Source of the DNA: Ciona savignyi
Lineage: Eukaryota > Chordata > Ascidiacea > Phlebobranchia > Cionidae
Assembly (NCBI GenBank): GCA_000149265.1
Contig: CH003282.1
Location: forward strand, 115,358 to 179,357
Length of the DNA stretch: 64,000 nucleotides
Reading direction: 5' to 3'
In this document: piece by piece, positions 46,858-58,992 of the stretch
Position numbering within the stretch: position 1 is the stretch's first letter
Layout of the letters: every line of letters starts with the position of its first letter
Notes under the pieces: model-generated
What the model was told of the DNA's origin: nothing
The model's database searches: none
Seen by the model: only the letters and a program-made list of their open reading frames with translations
Program-made: the position numbers and the translations under genes

Positions 46858-48490
46858 CGTCAAACGCTTGACAGGTATGATTTGTGGACCCAACATCTAC
46901 CAGAAAGGGTAACCGAATCATAATGAAACTCGGTAATTTGTTAGACCACATACTTTAGATATGCAGAAGCCAGAATTTTGGGTAATAAATCTAGGGGAAT
47001 TCCCCTGGGACGTTAAAAACCAAAACAGTATTTTTTAATAAAAATTTACCTTTTTGAGGCATAGCGCTTAAACAGCTTCTCTCTCTTTGTTTAAATTTGG
47101 TGAGATGTAAGTGCATTAACCACTGATATAACACTTGAAAGAATTAAAAAAATTACCTAGGGAAATACCCTAAAAAATAAGATTTTGTTTTAAATCATGA
47201 TTGTGACAGGCATGGCTTGTGGCCCCAACATATACTAGAAAAAGTAATGGAATCGCAATGAAACTTTGTCATTTGTTAGACAATATGTCCTAGATATGTC
47301 CTAGAAAAACCAAACTTTTGGGTAATATACCCATGGGAATTCTCCTGGGAGGTAAATAACCGAAATGGAGTTTTTTTAAAATAACTTAGTTATTTTTGCG
47401 CATAACGCTTAAACGGCTGCTCCAAATTTCAATTAGATTTGATAAAATATAAGTGCATTAGCCACTGATAAAACACCTAAAAGAATTTAAAAAAATACCC
47501 AGGGAAATACCCTAATAAATAAGATTTTGTTTTCAAAACGTGATTGTGACAGGCATGGCTTGTGGCCCGACATCTAACAGAATAAGTATTAAAATTGCAA
47601 TTAAACTTTGTCATTTGTTAGACAACAAGGCCTAATTATGCGGAAACCAAAATTTTGGGTAATATACCCAGGGGAATTCCCCTGGGAGTTGAAAAACCAA
47701 AACGGTATTTTTTAAAAATAAGCTTTTTAGGGAATAGCGCTTGGTCGGCTAAAATGTTAGTCCCCTATCCGACGTTGTACCATTGAGAAAAAAAAATACA
47801 ATATCAGGGAAATACCCTAAAAATTACGACTTGTTTCAAAACCATGATTGTAACAGGCATGCCATATCGCGCCGACATCTCCAACAAGGATTCGCCAAAG
47901 CGAACTAAAACTGTTTGTTAGATTATCTAACAAACATCTAACTTTGATAACATTACTCAGATATGTAAAAACAGAAATTAATGTAGGCCTACTAAGCCCA
48001 GTGGAATTTCCCCGAAATAATGAAACTCAATCGGGCTGTTTTGGGAATTGACCTTCATTATACTACAGCGCGTGGCAAGAAGCTTAAATTAAAACATTTG
48101 TTGTAAAATGTTCGGAAATCTCACACGCGTATTATTTTTATAACTGCACATGGAAAAGAAGTTTGGTTTAATAACTATGGGACCCATGCGTTTATGCTTG
48201 CAGAAACAAAACTATGACAGTCCGGTTAAAACTTTCTGAAATGTTAATTAACATGGACCTGACGTGCACATATCTAACATTAACATATATTGTGTGGGGA
48301 ACAATAATATCGAGATCGGATTGTTACCTTAGGGACCCATGCGTTTATGCATGCAGAAACAAACTACATACCCGGTGTATAAAAATACATATGGTAGTTA
48401 GGGACCCTGCTCGCATATATATATACATATGGTACAAAATGTGTTTTACAAATAGTGGTGGTAAAATACGTGGTTAACACTCTCTAGTTA
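46783..48490 (+). repeat. 335-bp family element, forward arm of a large inverted repeat
   Basis: It starts ATGGGTCCCAT, a perfect hairpin (GTCCCATTT 46787-46795, loop GGAA, AAATGGGAC 46800-46808), then TTTTTGTCCG and a long T run. Three monomers follow (GTGACAGGCATGG landmarks near 46868, 47203, 47546, 47849), then the tail with CTATGGGACCCATGCGTTTA. The same structure is found reversed at 49215-52640. Confidence 0.8.
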
Positions 48491-49214
48491 TATTTTTATA
48501 ATTTATTCGTGTTATGTAAATACATGTACCAATATACATTTTTGTGTCCATGTATGGTTACTACATGTGTGATCTTGTCTAAGAGTTTTTAGGGTTCAAA
48601 GTTAGAATTCCTGCTGCGTTCGTCTTCTACAAGTCGTGCACAAAAGGGAATTTTATACCATTCAAGACTAAAGTCTAGGCTACAACGCAATAACCTGACA
48701 GAAAGAACTAATCCAAGCCTGCTTTCTCTTCAATTAATTCTTCATTCAATATGAGAGTTTTTAATTCAATATAAGTCAAGATTTATTGCCAAACTACCAA
48801 AATTAAGTAAAACTAGATATCACAATGTTTTATTAAAAAAGAACAAGCTTAGAAATAAACACTGTCATTAACTTTACGACCTATTACTAAATAATTAGAA
48901 ATACTGCTGATTTTTATTCCAGGGGGTGAAAACCCGATAGTTGTTCTAACAGGGGTGGGACTTAAAGCCAGAATACATCGTGACCAGTATTATTTTACCA
49001 GAGTTCTCAACGGCACATTTTATAGGGTAGTTCAATTATCCATATATACGGGTGAAGAAGAACGCACAAGAAGCGTTATCATATACAATTTTGCGATTGC
49101 TTGCATCATCGTTGGTTTATCAAAGTATTGTGTTGTGTATAATTAAAGTCATTCTTTTGTTTTAGTTTAACCTACAAATTCAATGGATTCTCAGTACCTT
49201 TTTTGACGAATACG

Positions 49215-50904
49215 ACAGAATACTAGAAAGTGTCAACCACGTGTTTAACCATCACTATTTGTAAAATACATGTTGTATACCCTATATTCATGCTACAGGG
49301 TCCTTAACCGTAATTTGTATTTTATACACCGAGTATGTAGTTTTTGTTTCTGCAAGCATAAACGCATGGGTCCCATAGTTAACATACCAAACATATTTTC
49401 AATAGTTAGTTAAATAAAGAATAAACGTCTTAAATTTACGAACATTTCACCACAAATGTTTTAAATTATAGCTTCTTTTCAAGCGCTGTAGTGAAATAAA
49501 GCTAAATTCCCAAATAGTCCGATTTAGTTTTTTATTGTTTCAAGGAAATTTCCCTGGGTTTAATAGATAAGTTTTTGTTTTTACATAAGTGAGTCATGTT
49601 ATGAAGCAATTCTTAAAGTTTTAATCTGATTTGTCGACTTTTTGTTGGAGATGTCAGTGCGACATGGCATGCCTGTCACAATCATAATTCAGGAACATAT
49701 CTTTGTTTTTTATGGGAATTAACCTCAGTAAATGTTTTCTTTATTTGATTGGCACAGAATGTCTAATGTTTTAACATTTTACCAAATTTTAATAAAATTA
49801 GAGCAGCCGTTCAAGCGCTATGGCCACAAAATCGAATTTATTAGAAAAAAATATGTTTTTGTTTTTTAACGTCTGAGGGGAATTCTCCTAGAATCATTAC
49901 CCAAATTTCCTATTTTTTGGGGGTATTTCCCTAGGTAATTTCATTATTTCTTCTAAGTGTTAAATCAGTGACTAATGCACTTACATTCCGACAAATCTGA
50001 TTCAAATTGTAACACCCGTTCAAGCGCTATGCCCAAAAAAGGCTTTTTTTAAAAAAAATAGCGTTTTGGTTTTTAACGTCCCAGCGGAACCCCCCTGAAT
50101 TTATCACCCAAAATTTTGGTTTCTGCATATCTAGACCATGTACTCTAACAAATTACAAAGTTTTATTGCGATTTAATTACCCCTTCTGATAAATGTTGGA
50201 GCCACAAGTCAAGCCTGTCACAATCATGATTGAGAACAAAATCTTGTTTTTTAGGGTATTTCCCTAGATAATTTTTGTATTTCTTTTAAGTGTTATATCA
50301 GTTGCTAATGTTCTTACATTGTACCAAATCTAACTAAATTTGGAGTAGCCGTTTAAACGCCATGCGCAAAAAAAACTAAATTTTTTAAAAAAAATACCGT
50401 TTTGGTATTTAACCTCTCAGGGGAATTCCCCTGGGTATATCACCCAAAATTTTGGCTTATGCATATCTAGACCATGTGCGCTGACAAATGTCAAAGTTTT
50501 ATTGCAATTCCATTACCCCTTCTGGTAGATGTCGGAGCCACAAGCCATGACTGTCACAATCATGATTTGAGAACAAAATCGTATTTTTTAGGGTATTTCC
50601 CTAGGTAATTTTTTGATTTCTTTTAAAGTTTGTATCATTGGCTAATGTTCTTACAATTTACCAAATCTAATTAAAATTGGAGTAGCCGATCAATCGCTAT
50701 GGCCAAAAAAGGTACCTTTTTAAAAAAAAGTCCCCGTTTTGGTTTTTCACCTCCCAGGGGAATTCCCCAAATTAAATTACCTAAAATTTTGGCTTCTGCA
50801 TATCTAGACTATGTGAACTAACAAATGTTAAAGTTTTATTGCGATTCCATAACCCCTTTTGGTAGATGTTGGAGCCCCAAGCCATGACTGTCAAACCTTT
50901 GGCG

Positions 50905-50936
<32 letters not shown>

Positions 50937-50982
50937 CAGACAAAAACAATATGTGTCCCATTTTTCTAAATGGGACCCATAA
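49215..50982 (-). repeat. 335-bp family element, reverse arm, first copy
   Basis: Read on the minus strand it starts at the hairpin cap (ATGGGTCCCAT at 50972-50982, then TTTTTGTCTG and a T run) and runs through monomers with landmarks at about 50888, 50553, 50217 and 49675. It ends in the tail GTTTAACCATCACT near 49240. Spacing of intact units is 335-336 bases. Confidence 0.8.
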
Positions 50983-52640
50983 ATAAGCTTCTTTTCAAGC
51001 GCTGTATAATGAAAGAAAGCTAAAATTCCCAAAACAGCCCGATTTAGTTTTTCATTGTTTCAGGGAATTCCCCTGGGTTTAGTAGATAAGTTTTTACATA
51101 AGTAAGTCATGCTATGTAACAATTCTTAAAGTTTTAATCTGATTTGTCGACTTCTTGTTGGAGATGTCGGTGCGATAGGCTATGGCATGCCTGTCACAAT
51201 CACAATTCAGAAACATATCTTCGTTTTCATGGAAATTAAACTATAAGTAAATGTTTTCTTTTTTTAATTGGAACAGAGTTTCTAATGTTTTAACATTTTA
51301 CCGAATTTTAATAAAATTAGAGCAGCCGTTCAAGCGCTATGGCTACAAAATCTAATTTATTAGAAAATAAACGTTTTGGTGTTTAACGTCTAAGGGAAAT
51401 TCCCCAAGATTCATTACCCAAAATTTTGGCTTCTGCATATATAGACCATGTTGTCTTACAAATGCCCAATTTTCATTGCGATTTCATAACTCCTCTTGGT
51501 AGATGTCGAGGCGACATGGCATGCTTGTCACAATCATGATTTAAGAACATATCCTATTTTTTGGGTATTTTCCTTGGTAATTTTATTATTTCTTTTAAGT
51601 GTTAAATCAATGACTAATGCACTTACAATCCACCAAATCTAATTTAAATTGTAACAGCCGTTCACGCGCTATGCCCAAAAAAGGCTATTTTTTTTAGAAA
51701 AATAGCGTTTTGGTTTTTAAGGTCTAAGGGGAATTTCCCTAGATTTATTACCCAAAATTTTGGTTTCTGCATATCTAGACCATGTTCTCTTACAAATGTC
51801 AAATTTTCATTGCGATTCCATTACTTCTGTTGGTTGATGTCGGGGCGACATGGCATGCCTGTCACAATCATGATTTGAGAACAAAATTCTATTTTTAGGG
51901 TATTTCCCTAATAATTTTTTTTTATGTTTTTTAAGCGTATAATCAGTGACTAATGCACTTACATTCCACCAAATTTGATTCAAATTGTAGCATCCGTTTA
52001 AGCGCTAATACCAAAAAAGGCTATTTTTTTAGGAAAAAATACCGTTTTGGTTTTTAACGCCCCAGGGTAAGTCCCCTGAGTTTATCACCCAAAATATTAG
52101 TTTCTGCATATCTAGACCATGTTGTCTTAAAAATGTCAAATTTTAATTGATATTCCATTACTCCTTCTGGTAGATGTCGGGGCGACATGGTATGCCTGTC
52201 ACAATTATGATTTGAGTACAAAATCTTATTTTTTAGGGTGTTTTCCTAGGTAATTTTTTTATTTCTTCCAAATGTTAAATCAGTGCCTAATGCACTTACA
52301 TTCCACCAAATCTGATTGAAATTGGAGTAGCCGTTCAAGCGCTATGCCACAAAAAGCTAAATTTTTCATAAAAAATACCCGTTTTGGTTTTTAACCTACC
52401 AGGGGAATTCCCCTGAATTTATCACCCAAAATTTTGGTTTCTGCATATCTAGACCATGTTGTCTAGCGAAGGGCTAAGTTTCATTACGATTCGATTGTTC
52501 CTTCATGTAGATGTCGGGGCGCCATGCCATGCCTGTCAAACCTTTGACGAAAAAAAAAAAAAAAAAAAAAAAGAAAAAAAAAAGAAAAAAAAAAAACGGA
52601 CAAAAACAATATGTGTCCCATTTTTCCAAATGGGACCCAT
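50983..52640 (-). repeat. 335-bp family element, reverse arm, second copy
   Basis: The cap lies at 52630-52640 with the hairpin and a 45-base A/T run; five landmarks at about 52534, 52198, 51861, 51527 and 51193 are spaced 334-337 bases apart. It abuts the previous element, giving a tandem of two elements in the same orientation. Confidence 0.82.
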
Positions 52641-52660
52641 AATAACTGGTTAGGAATAGT

Positions 52661-52905
52661 GATAGGATATTCATGTTTATCCCCGTGAATGGGAAATCGT
52701 CAAATTACCTTGCGCCCACCGTCGGATTACCGGAGCTATTGTAGTGTGTTGTGTATGGACACGTTCCTTCAGTTTGGTAAAACAGGCAATGTCCGTAAAG
52801 TGCCTTGCCCAAGGACACAAACGACTAGCTAGCGACCAGTTTCTTACCTGCAACCTTTCGATTGAAAGGCGTCGCACTTAACCGCTAGACTAACGGGCCG
52901 GACAA
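52661..52905 (-). mobile_element. Family 1 SINE, next to the repeat cap
   Basis: GATAGGATATTCATGTTTAT to CGCTAGACTAACGGGCCGG, nearly complete with an internal deletion; it lies 20 bases after the hairpin cap. A 3' half in the opposite orientation (about 52940-53085) follows. Confidence 0.72.
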
Positions 52906-53329
52906 AAACTGGCGGCTGGTTTAAACTCTGCAACATTTTATGGTTCTACCAAATTTAAGGGCGTTCCCTTAATCATATCTCAATCATACAAAACACACTA
53001 ATTCCGGTAACCTAACGATTGCCCGTGTGTTAAACGTTCCTTGTGTTTTCTATTCACCGGGATAAACATGAATAGGATAGGATACTCATAATTATCCCCG
53101 TAAATGGGAAAACCAAATGGGCTTAAAATTTTTCGCGATAGCGGTACTACCCCCTTTTTTAATTAAAAGTCGAGGCCAACCGGTGACCTAGTTACCGGAC
53201 ATGCCTGTTATCAGCGTTGCGCGAAATTCACGTTAATTACACAATATAGGGTGTTGTAAAATATGTGCACATAAAATTCCAGAAAGTTTTAACCGGCTAC
53301 CATAGTTTTGTTATAGTTTTCGATATGCA

Positions 53330-53900
53330 AGTAAAAATAAATGTTTGTGTCATATTTGCGAACATTTCACCACATATGTTTTAAATTAAACCCTCTTGTC
53401 ATGCGCTATATTGAAAAGAAGCTAAATTCCTAAAATAGGGCAATTTGTTTTTACGGCTTTGGGGAATTCCATGGGTTTAATACATAAATTTCTGTTTTTA
53501 CATATCTGGGTTTTTACATATTTCATAATCATGATATAGAGACAATTTTATTATTATGGTATTTTCCTAGGTAAATTTGATTTTTTTCTATTTGGTACAA
53601 TAATGTCTAAATCTTTAAGACTCTTCCAAATCTGATCAAAATTGCAGCCAAACAATCAAGCGCTATGGTAAAAATGTAAATTTATGAAAAAAGTATGAAT
53701 TAGTTATTCACTGTCACGGGAAATCCCCTAGAATTATTTACAAAAATGTTGGTTTTTACATATCTAGGTCATGTTATCTAACAATTATTAAATATTCAAC
53801 CCGATTCGACTGACATTCCAGCAAATCTGATCTAAATTGGAGCGGTCGTTCAAGCGCAATACCGTTTTGGTTTTTAACAAATGGAACCGATAATAAGCTC
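53330..53900 (-). repeat. 335-bp family, degenerate reverse copy
   Basis: Segments such as CGAACATTTCACCACATATG, TTTTGGTTTTTAACAAATGG and TCATAATCATGATATAG match the other reverse arms; the cap is reduced to AAATGGAACCGATAATAAGC. Confidence 0.6.
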
Positions 53901-54004
53901 TAAAGACACATGTCCCTTTCGCCTATCAGTTAAACATTTTAAATTTATATCGCCTGTAACAACCCCTGATGTTATTAAATTACTCGACAGTAGCGTGTTT
54001 TTTT

Positions 54005-54175
54005 TTGTATTTAAAAAAGTAGACTGCGTACAAAGTAGTTTGTAAGGCCTATCTTTGTTAGTGTAATTATTATGCTGTACGTGTTCTAAATCCTATAATT
54101 GTTTTCTAGTAACCGCAAACTGCTACTTTGCTTTAACAGTCGCCAGATAATTTAGTGGAACTGCGCGTTGTCCTA
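54005..54175 (+). repeat. Displaced copy of the TREX gene A 3' flank
   Basis: It matches 40285-40445: AGACTGCGT, CGCAAACTGCTACT and AACAGTCGCCAGATAAT occur in the same order and spacing. It is the expected 3' continuation of gene B, now separated from it by about 8 kb of repeats. Confidence 0.7.
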
Positions 54176-55116
54176 TGCAGATGAGTTATTATGCCCTGCG
54201 TACACAATCACGTCTATATTGAATGATTTTTAAATAGTGAAAAAATCTAAGACTTCGTATGGCAGGTTTTTGAGTCCCAGCCTTTTTGTGAGGCCACTTT
54301 GCATTGGAGAGATAGGGAGAATAATTAGTTGAACGCCTCCTTATAAAGCGTTTTAAGAATGTCAACATATTTTTTCTAGAATCGTAGATCAGTGACAATC
54401 CATGTTGAAAATATAAGATGGGATCATTGACATATTGTTTAATGGTTAGAATAGAAACTGTCCCGAAATCTCATATTCAAAACATTGCAGATACTCCGTT
54501 GGACACAAAATCATCTGTTAATTGCAAGCGCTATAACGACCTTGTGTTTTCCCAATTGCAAAGGTGGGTAAAGATATGTGTTTTCAACTTTCTAACGCAT
54601 CACATCTATATGATGCTCTGCTCTATCTTCTAAATTTATTGGTATACCCATAATCGTAGGTTGTCGATGGTGCTATACTGTTTGTTAATGCATTAAGTTT
54701 TTCTGTTGGAAGTGAAACTTCCCCATCGCAAACTAATGCTTTGCTTGCACTGTCCTGATACCATAAACATTACATCGGGAGAAAGATCAAAACGATGAAA
54801 ATTAAAATTTGTTTATTTTACGCAATCGGGAATTTCGAAACGGATAAACAGCGATTGATTAAAATCCATGCAATACATGCTTCCAATCTTTAAGTTTTTA
54901 TAGGGAAGGCTCCAAAGAGGTTTTCATTTTGGTTAATCAGTTTCGATTCTATCCGTTGTGATTTAAATAAACCTGAAAACAAAATAAAAGTTTAAAAACT
55001 GTTGTTGTTTTAAATTTTAAAAATAGGTTCAATTAGTTTTGCTTTAATCAACCTTAATGACCAGTACTTGTACGCTTGCGACACGGTAAACACTTACTTT
55101 TATTTGTTAGGAATAA
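54176..55116. other. Unassigned spacer before the myosin light chain gene
   Basis: Short open frames occur on both strands (54189-54398 minus, 54418-54633 plus), but I see no recognisable motif or supported splicing. The 3' UTR of the minus-strand myosin light chain gene must lie in its right part; a minus-strand AATAAA is at about 54812-54817. Confidence 0.4.
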
Positions 55117-56733
55117 TTACTCAGCTTTCTTTTCTTCCAATAGATATCTACAGAATGCTAAAACATAGAAAAGGGTTATATAGAGTTCGTGCACACGTTA
55201 GCCTTAATCAAGTAACATGAGCGGAGAACATTGTCAACCAGGTGCTTAATACAATATATACCTTATCCACTATATGAGCAGTTGTGATGTTAAACAAATC
55301 TTTTTTCTTGGTCCATCGAATATAAATAATTTAATCATAAGAGTTTATAACAGTTGTATCAACACATAAAGCTTGTTGCCTGACTTTCGGCAGGAGGTAA
55401 TCAGACGAATCGACGATACAAGGATGCTGTTTACTAACATATAAGGATGCACATATTATCCTATCACATTTTTAGCTGAGTTGTCACTAACTTTACACTT
55501 GTAATTATGATTTTAATAAGAGGACAGCTTACTGTCAATATTGATGGCTCCAGTCATATCTTCCTGCCCATCCATACAAGCGCTGATCTCTTGAGTCGTC
55601 ATCTTTTCACCTTGGTGTAATTACGTACAATTAAGAACAATTAACAATAAGTTCTCACGATAGTGGACAATCGAAGTATTTTTGGACTTGAATTTGTTTT
55701 TTTATGCTGTTTCAATTAGCCTTTACTCTAACCACTGCTTAAAATGATAAATTGTTCCATCTTACCGAGAGTTCTGATCACGTGTCTAATCTCAGCTCCC
55801 ATAACAGTCCCATTTCCTTCTTTGTCGAAAACTCTCACTCCTTCCAGAATATCATCGAAGGTGCCCTCAGTGAATTCGGTAATCAGTTTGGTGTAGACTG
55901 GCACAAACTCTTCAATCTTCAATACTTTACTAGTCATGTCTGTTGTAAATGAAGTGATCGTTAACTTTTTTTTAATTCCTACGGTAAACTAATATTTTGC
56001 AATTTATAGGAATGAAAATAGATCCAATTTGCTGCTATATGCCCCACTGCAAAAATACATGTTTATAAAAAGTAAAAACCTTCTTTGGGTGGATTTCCCA
56101 GAGAATTTTCGACGTCTTCGATTGTTGGATTGAGGCCAATGGCTCTGAAGAGATCACCGACTTGGTCGTATCCCAATGTCATCTCCGTTGTTCGGCAGAA
56201 GATTTCAAAAGCTTCCTTGATTTCTGTGAATTTAAACAAATGTTGAGTGAAATTCGTGGGTTGAAACATGTGTTGGTCTATCTAAAATGTTGTGTGTATT
56301 CTATGCTCAGTAAAACAAAACTTCTTACCATCCATGCGTTCTTCTGGGATTTCTGCCTGTGGGCGTATAAATACATGAGCTGACATATAATCTAGCACTG
56401 TTATAGTTTAAATCAATCTGTTTATATTTATATAAGTATTGACTTGAATCAGAACTTCGAAATAAATTACTCCTAAAAAACTTGTTTTGGAGAATTAGGC
56501 ATTTCGTTAGGCATACTAACCTATAGGTATCAAGTACACCAATTTTTAACTTGTCTAAATAGTGTTTAGTTTCGCTAAAATTATTAATAAAAAAGTGCAA
56601 ATTTGTAAGATATTTTGTTTTAAACTCTGAAAGGACAATAATTTAAACTTGACTTGGTTTTAGCACAACACCCTCCTACTTCCAATGTATAATATAACTT
56701 AAAAAATAACTACAAAGTTTAACGACTTACCAT
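55117..56733 (-). CDS. Essential (alkali) myosin light chain, complete, 6 exons
   Basis: This light chain binds the first IQ motif of the myosin II heavy chain lever arm. Exons, 5' to 3': 56733-56731 (ATG only), 56356-56329, 56223-56080, 55939-55766, 55610-55533, 55157-55117 (stop TAA). All have GT-AG borders with consistent phase; the product is 155 residues (family ~150). Seen in order: IKEAFEIF (first EF-hand helix), GDLFRAIGLNPT (34-45), FDKEGNGTVMGAEIRHV (96-112, the family signature), LGEKMTTQE and INIDTFCRYLL, as in MYL1/MYL6. The first EF-hand loop (CRTTEMTLGYDQ) lacks the acidic ligands and EF3 keeps only part, as usual for essential chains. It has no long N-terminal Ala/Pro extension, so it resembles the short or non-muscle form. 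Muscle or non-muscle use cannot be told from sequence. Confidence 0.94.
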
Positions 56734-57523
56734 TTTTAGTCTTTGAAGGTAATAGTAGTTAAAACCAAGTAGTTGACTGTACCAATTGTTACTGTGATAC
56801 AAAAGCGTTTGCATCCCGTTTTATAGCAACGTAGAACAGCCGTGCTTGTGACGTCACTGTCACCTTATGTGTTGATTTAAACAGCTTTAACACAGTGACA
56901 AGATGGTAATGAACAGTTGGTAAACTGATGCCTATCTTTGATATCGATCAAAAATTATGAAAACCTTTCTTGAAGAAGGGTATGTTGTTTATATTATTTT
57001 TGTTTCTTCTGTAAAACTACCGTAACGTACAATGTCCCTCTGTAAATGCTTAGGTAATAACGAACTTACATTCCATCAAATGAGATTAGATTAGGTCAAG
57101 TACTCGCCCGAAAAAAAAACAATTTTACTAAAAATTGCATATTTCTTTAACAGTTATCTTTCTTTATAAATATATATATTTACTTGACATAATATGAGGG
57201 GTATGATATTTATCTTTTATAACCGCGAATGGGAAAACTTAAGAGCGTTATTACACGGCAATCTTCATATTAGCTTGTGCCCAACGTAGATTTACAAGAT
57301 CTATTGTGGAGTCGCACAGGATTGAGACGTTTTTTTTTGTTTTAAAGGTCTAAAGAAAGTGAATGTCTACATAATTTTATACCAATAGTTGCAAGTACGT
57401 ACTATACGTTACCCACCGATGTACTGCCATCAACTGTATTCTACTAATAATATTCTATTTCTTTCAATAATATTCTTTAAATCCGCCCGGCTACATATAA
57501 GTGTATATTACAGCCGTTAAAAT
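56734..57523. other. Upstream region of the myosin light chain gene
   Basis: The promoter should lie immediately upstream. TGACGTCA at about 56848-56855 is a CRE-like site ~120 bases from the start codon, and a TATAG-type A/T patch lies at about 56821. A worn family 1 SINE fragment is at 57195-57330. Confidence 0.45.
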
Positions 57524-58992
57524 CAGTAGCGTACTTAGGAGGGATTGTGCTATGCGTTGGCCCTTGTGGAAACTTTATTTTGCCTTACTCTAAATGCAAT
57601 AATGGCAATAAGATCCGAAGGAAATATCTTGGGAGGCAGCATATATTACTACGGCAAAAAAACGCTGTTTTCTCTAATTAAAAAGTTTTTTTCGCAAAAA
57701 TTGTCATATTTGCACCGCAGGAAGTTCGGATGGTGAATCCAACATCCGGTGAATTCTCCCTTGATAAAATAAGCTAATTTGACAGGAAGGAACGAGAATT
57801 TAACAAATCAACTTTAGACGATATTTTACATGGAAATTATGAGCCGAGTGAATCAATTACGTTTGCGAATCAAACAACATAAAGGTAATGTTTTCAAGCA
57901 AGCAAATTCGGTTTACTAAAAACAGCAATGGTATGGGGCGCCGTTTGTAAAAATTCAACTTTTCTGCCGATTGACCTAAATCGTCAACTTTTCGGCTGAT
58001 TTAGCTAAATCGTCAAAAATAGTTGACGATTTAGCTAAATCAGCAGAAAAGGGTGACGATTTATCTAAATCGCTCAATAAATTGATTTTTTACAAAAGGC
58101 GCCCCGTTACATTTGTTTCTGATCTCACCGAAACGGGAATATAGTAAAACAGCTGCTGAACATTCTATAGAACCATCCGGTGTCGATGTCAGTGCAATAC
58201 AATGGAGAACAGAAATAGACGTCTACTGTAGATTTAAACGTATAGCTCTATCGTCTGTACAAAACTGCATTGAATCTCTACAACTAATGCGGGATGGCAA
58301 CACGGTTGAAATATTGTTGGCACGAGCAAAAGGGCGTTACATGAGCCAAATATTAATGCCTAGAAGACCTGGTAGACAAATTCATTGAGTGAGTGTGCCC
58401 ACTCTTCGTGCTTCCTCCTTACAAATGCGCCACCGATTTAATGCACATACTGTCGCAGCCCAATACTTGCAATCTCTTCTTTCAAAATACCGGGCGAATC
58501 GATCATTTAAAAGCATCAAATTCGCAGTTAAACAATTCATTTGTTTTCTTCATGGTGATTAAATACTTTCGTTGGCAAACGCATTTATAGAAAGCAAGCA
58601 AGCTTTAAATCTTTCCCGGGATTTTGATTCTGTTGCAAATATTTGTCACATTTCCTGTATCAACTGCTACCAGTGAACGGTCGTTTAGCAGTTTCAAATT
58701 TTTTAACAATTACTTGCGTTCTACAATGGGGGAAAGTCGGTCAAATGACTTTGTTTCTCTTTACATATACCGTGATTTGAACTTGAATTATGATGATGTC
58801 ATTTCCGAGTTTGGAAATAAACATCGTTTCCTAAATTTCACCTAATATCAGAATATCGTGATGGTTCTTACATTCGTCCCCGAATTGCTTTATTTGAGTT
58901 CGTTGTTTGATTGTGATTTTTAATATACGTGCATTTTTATTAAGTTTTATCACGTTGGCAAACCATCTTAGACAGATTCTAAAAACGCCACT
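57524..58992 (+). pseudogene. Decayed hAT transposase element
   Basis: The C-terminal dimerisation region is readable near 58620-58845: FVTFPVSTATSERSFSSFK and LRSTMGESRSNDF, the SERSFS/LR.TM signature of ZMYM/52-kDa-repressor-like hAT transposases. Upstream segments (58113-58600) belong to the same protein but are broken by many stops and frame changes. Possible ends are CAGTAGCGTACTTAG at 57524 and, reversed, CAGTGGCGTTTTTAG ending at 58992. No matching 8-bp duplication flanks these, so the limits are tentative. An open stretch around 57720-57880 (DRKEREFNKSTLDD) may be another remnant. Confidence 0.7.
57936..58106. mobile_element. Foldback MITE nested in the hAT remnant
   Basis: Ends GGGGCGCCGTTTGTAAAAA and, reversed, GGGGCGCCTTTTGTAAAAA are nearly complementary. 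The interior is a further inverted repeat of the unit GACGATTTAGCTAAATC, with TTGACGATTTAGCTAAATCA mirrored around 58015-58023. The whole 171-bp segment can fold into one long hairpin. Confidence 0.75.

Noticed and set aside
50893-50940. A-rich run as a processed pseudogene poly(A) tail
   Set aside because: The same A/T run followed by TTTTTGTCCG-type sequence and a hairpin occurs in every copy of the 335-bp family, so it is part of that element's cap.
40560-52640. Regularly spaced repeats as a CRISPR-like array
   Set aside because: The units are contiguous 335-bp monomers with no unique spacers, in a eukaryotic genome.
54189-54633. Short open frames on both strands near the displaced TREX flank
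   Set aside because: No recognisable motif, no supported splice structure, and overlapping frames on both strands.
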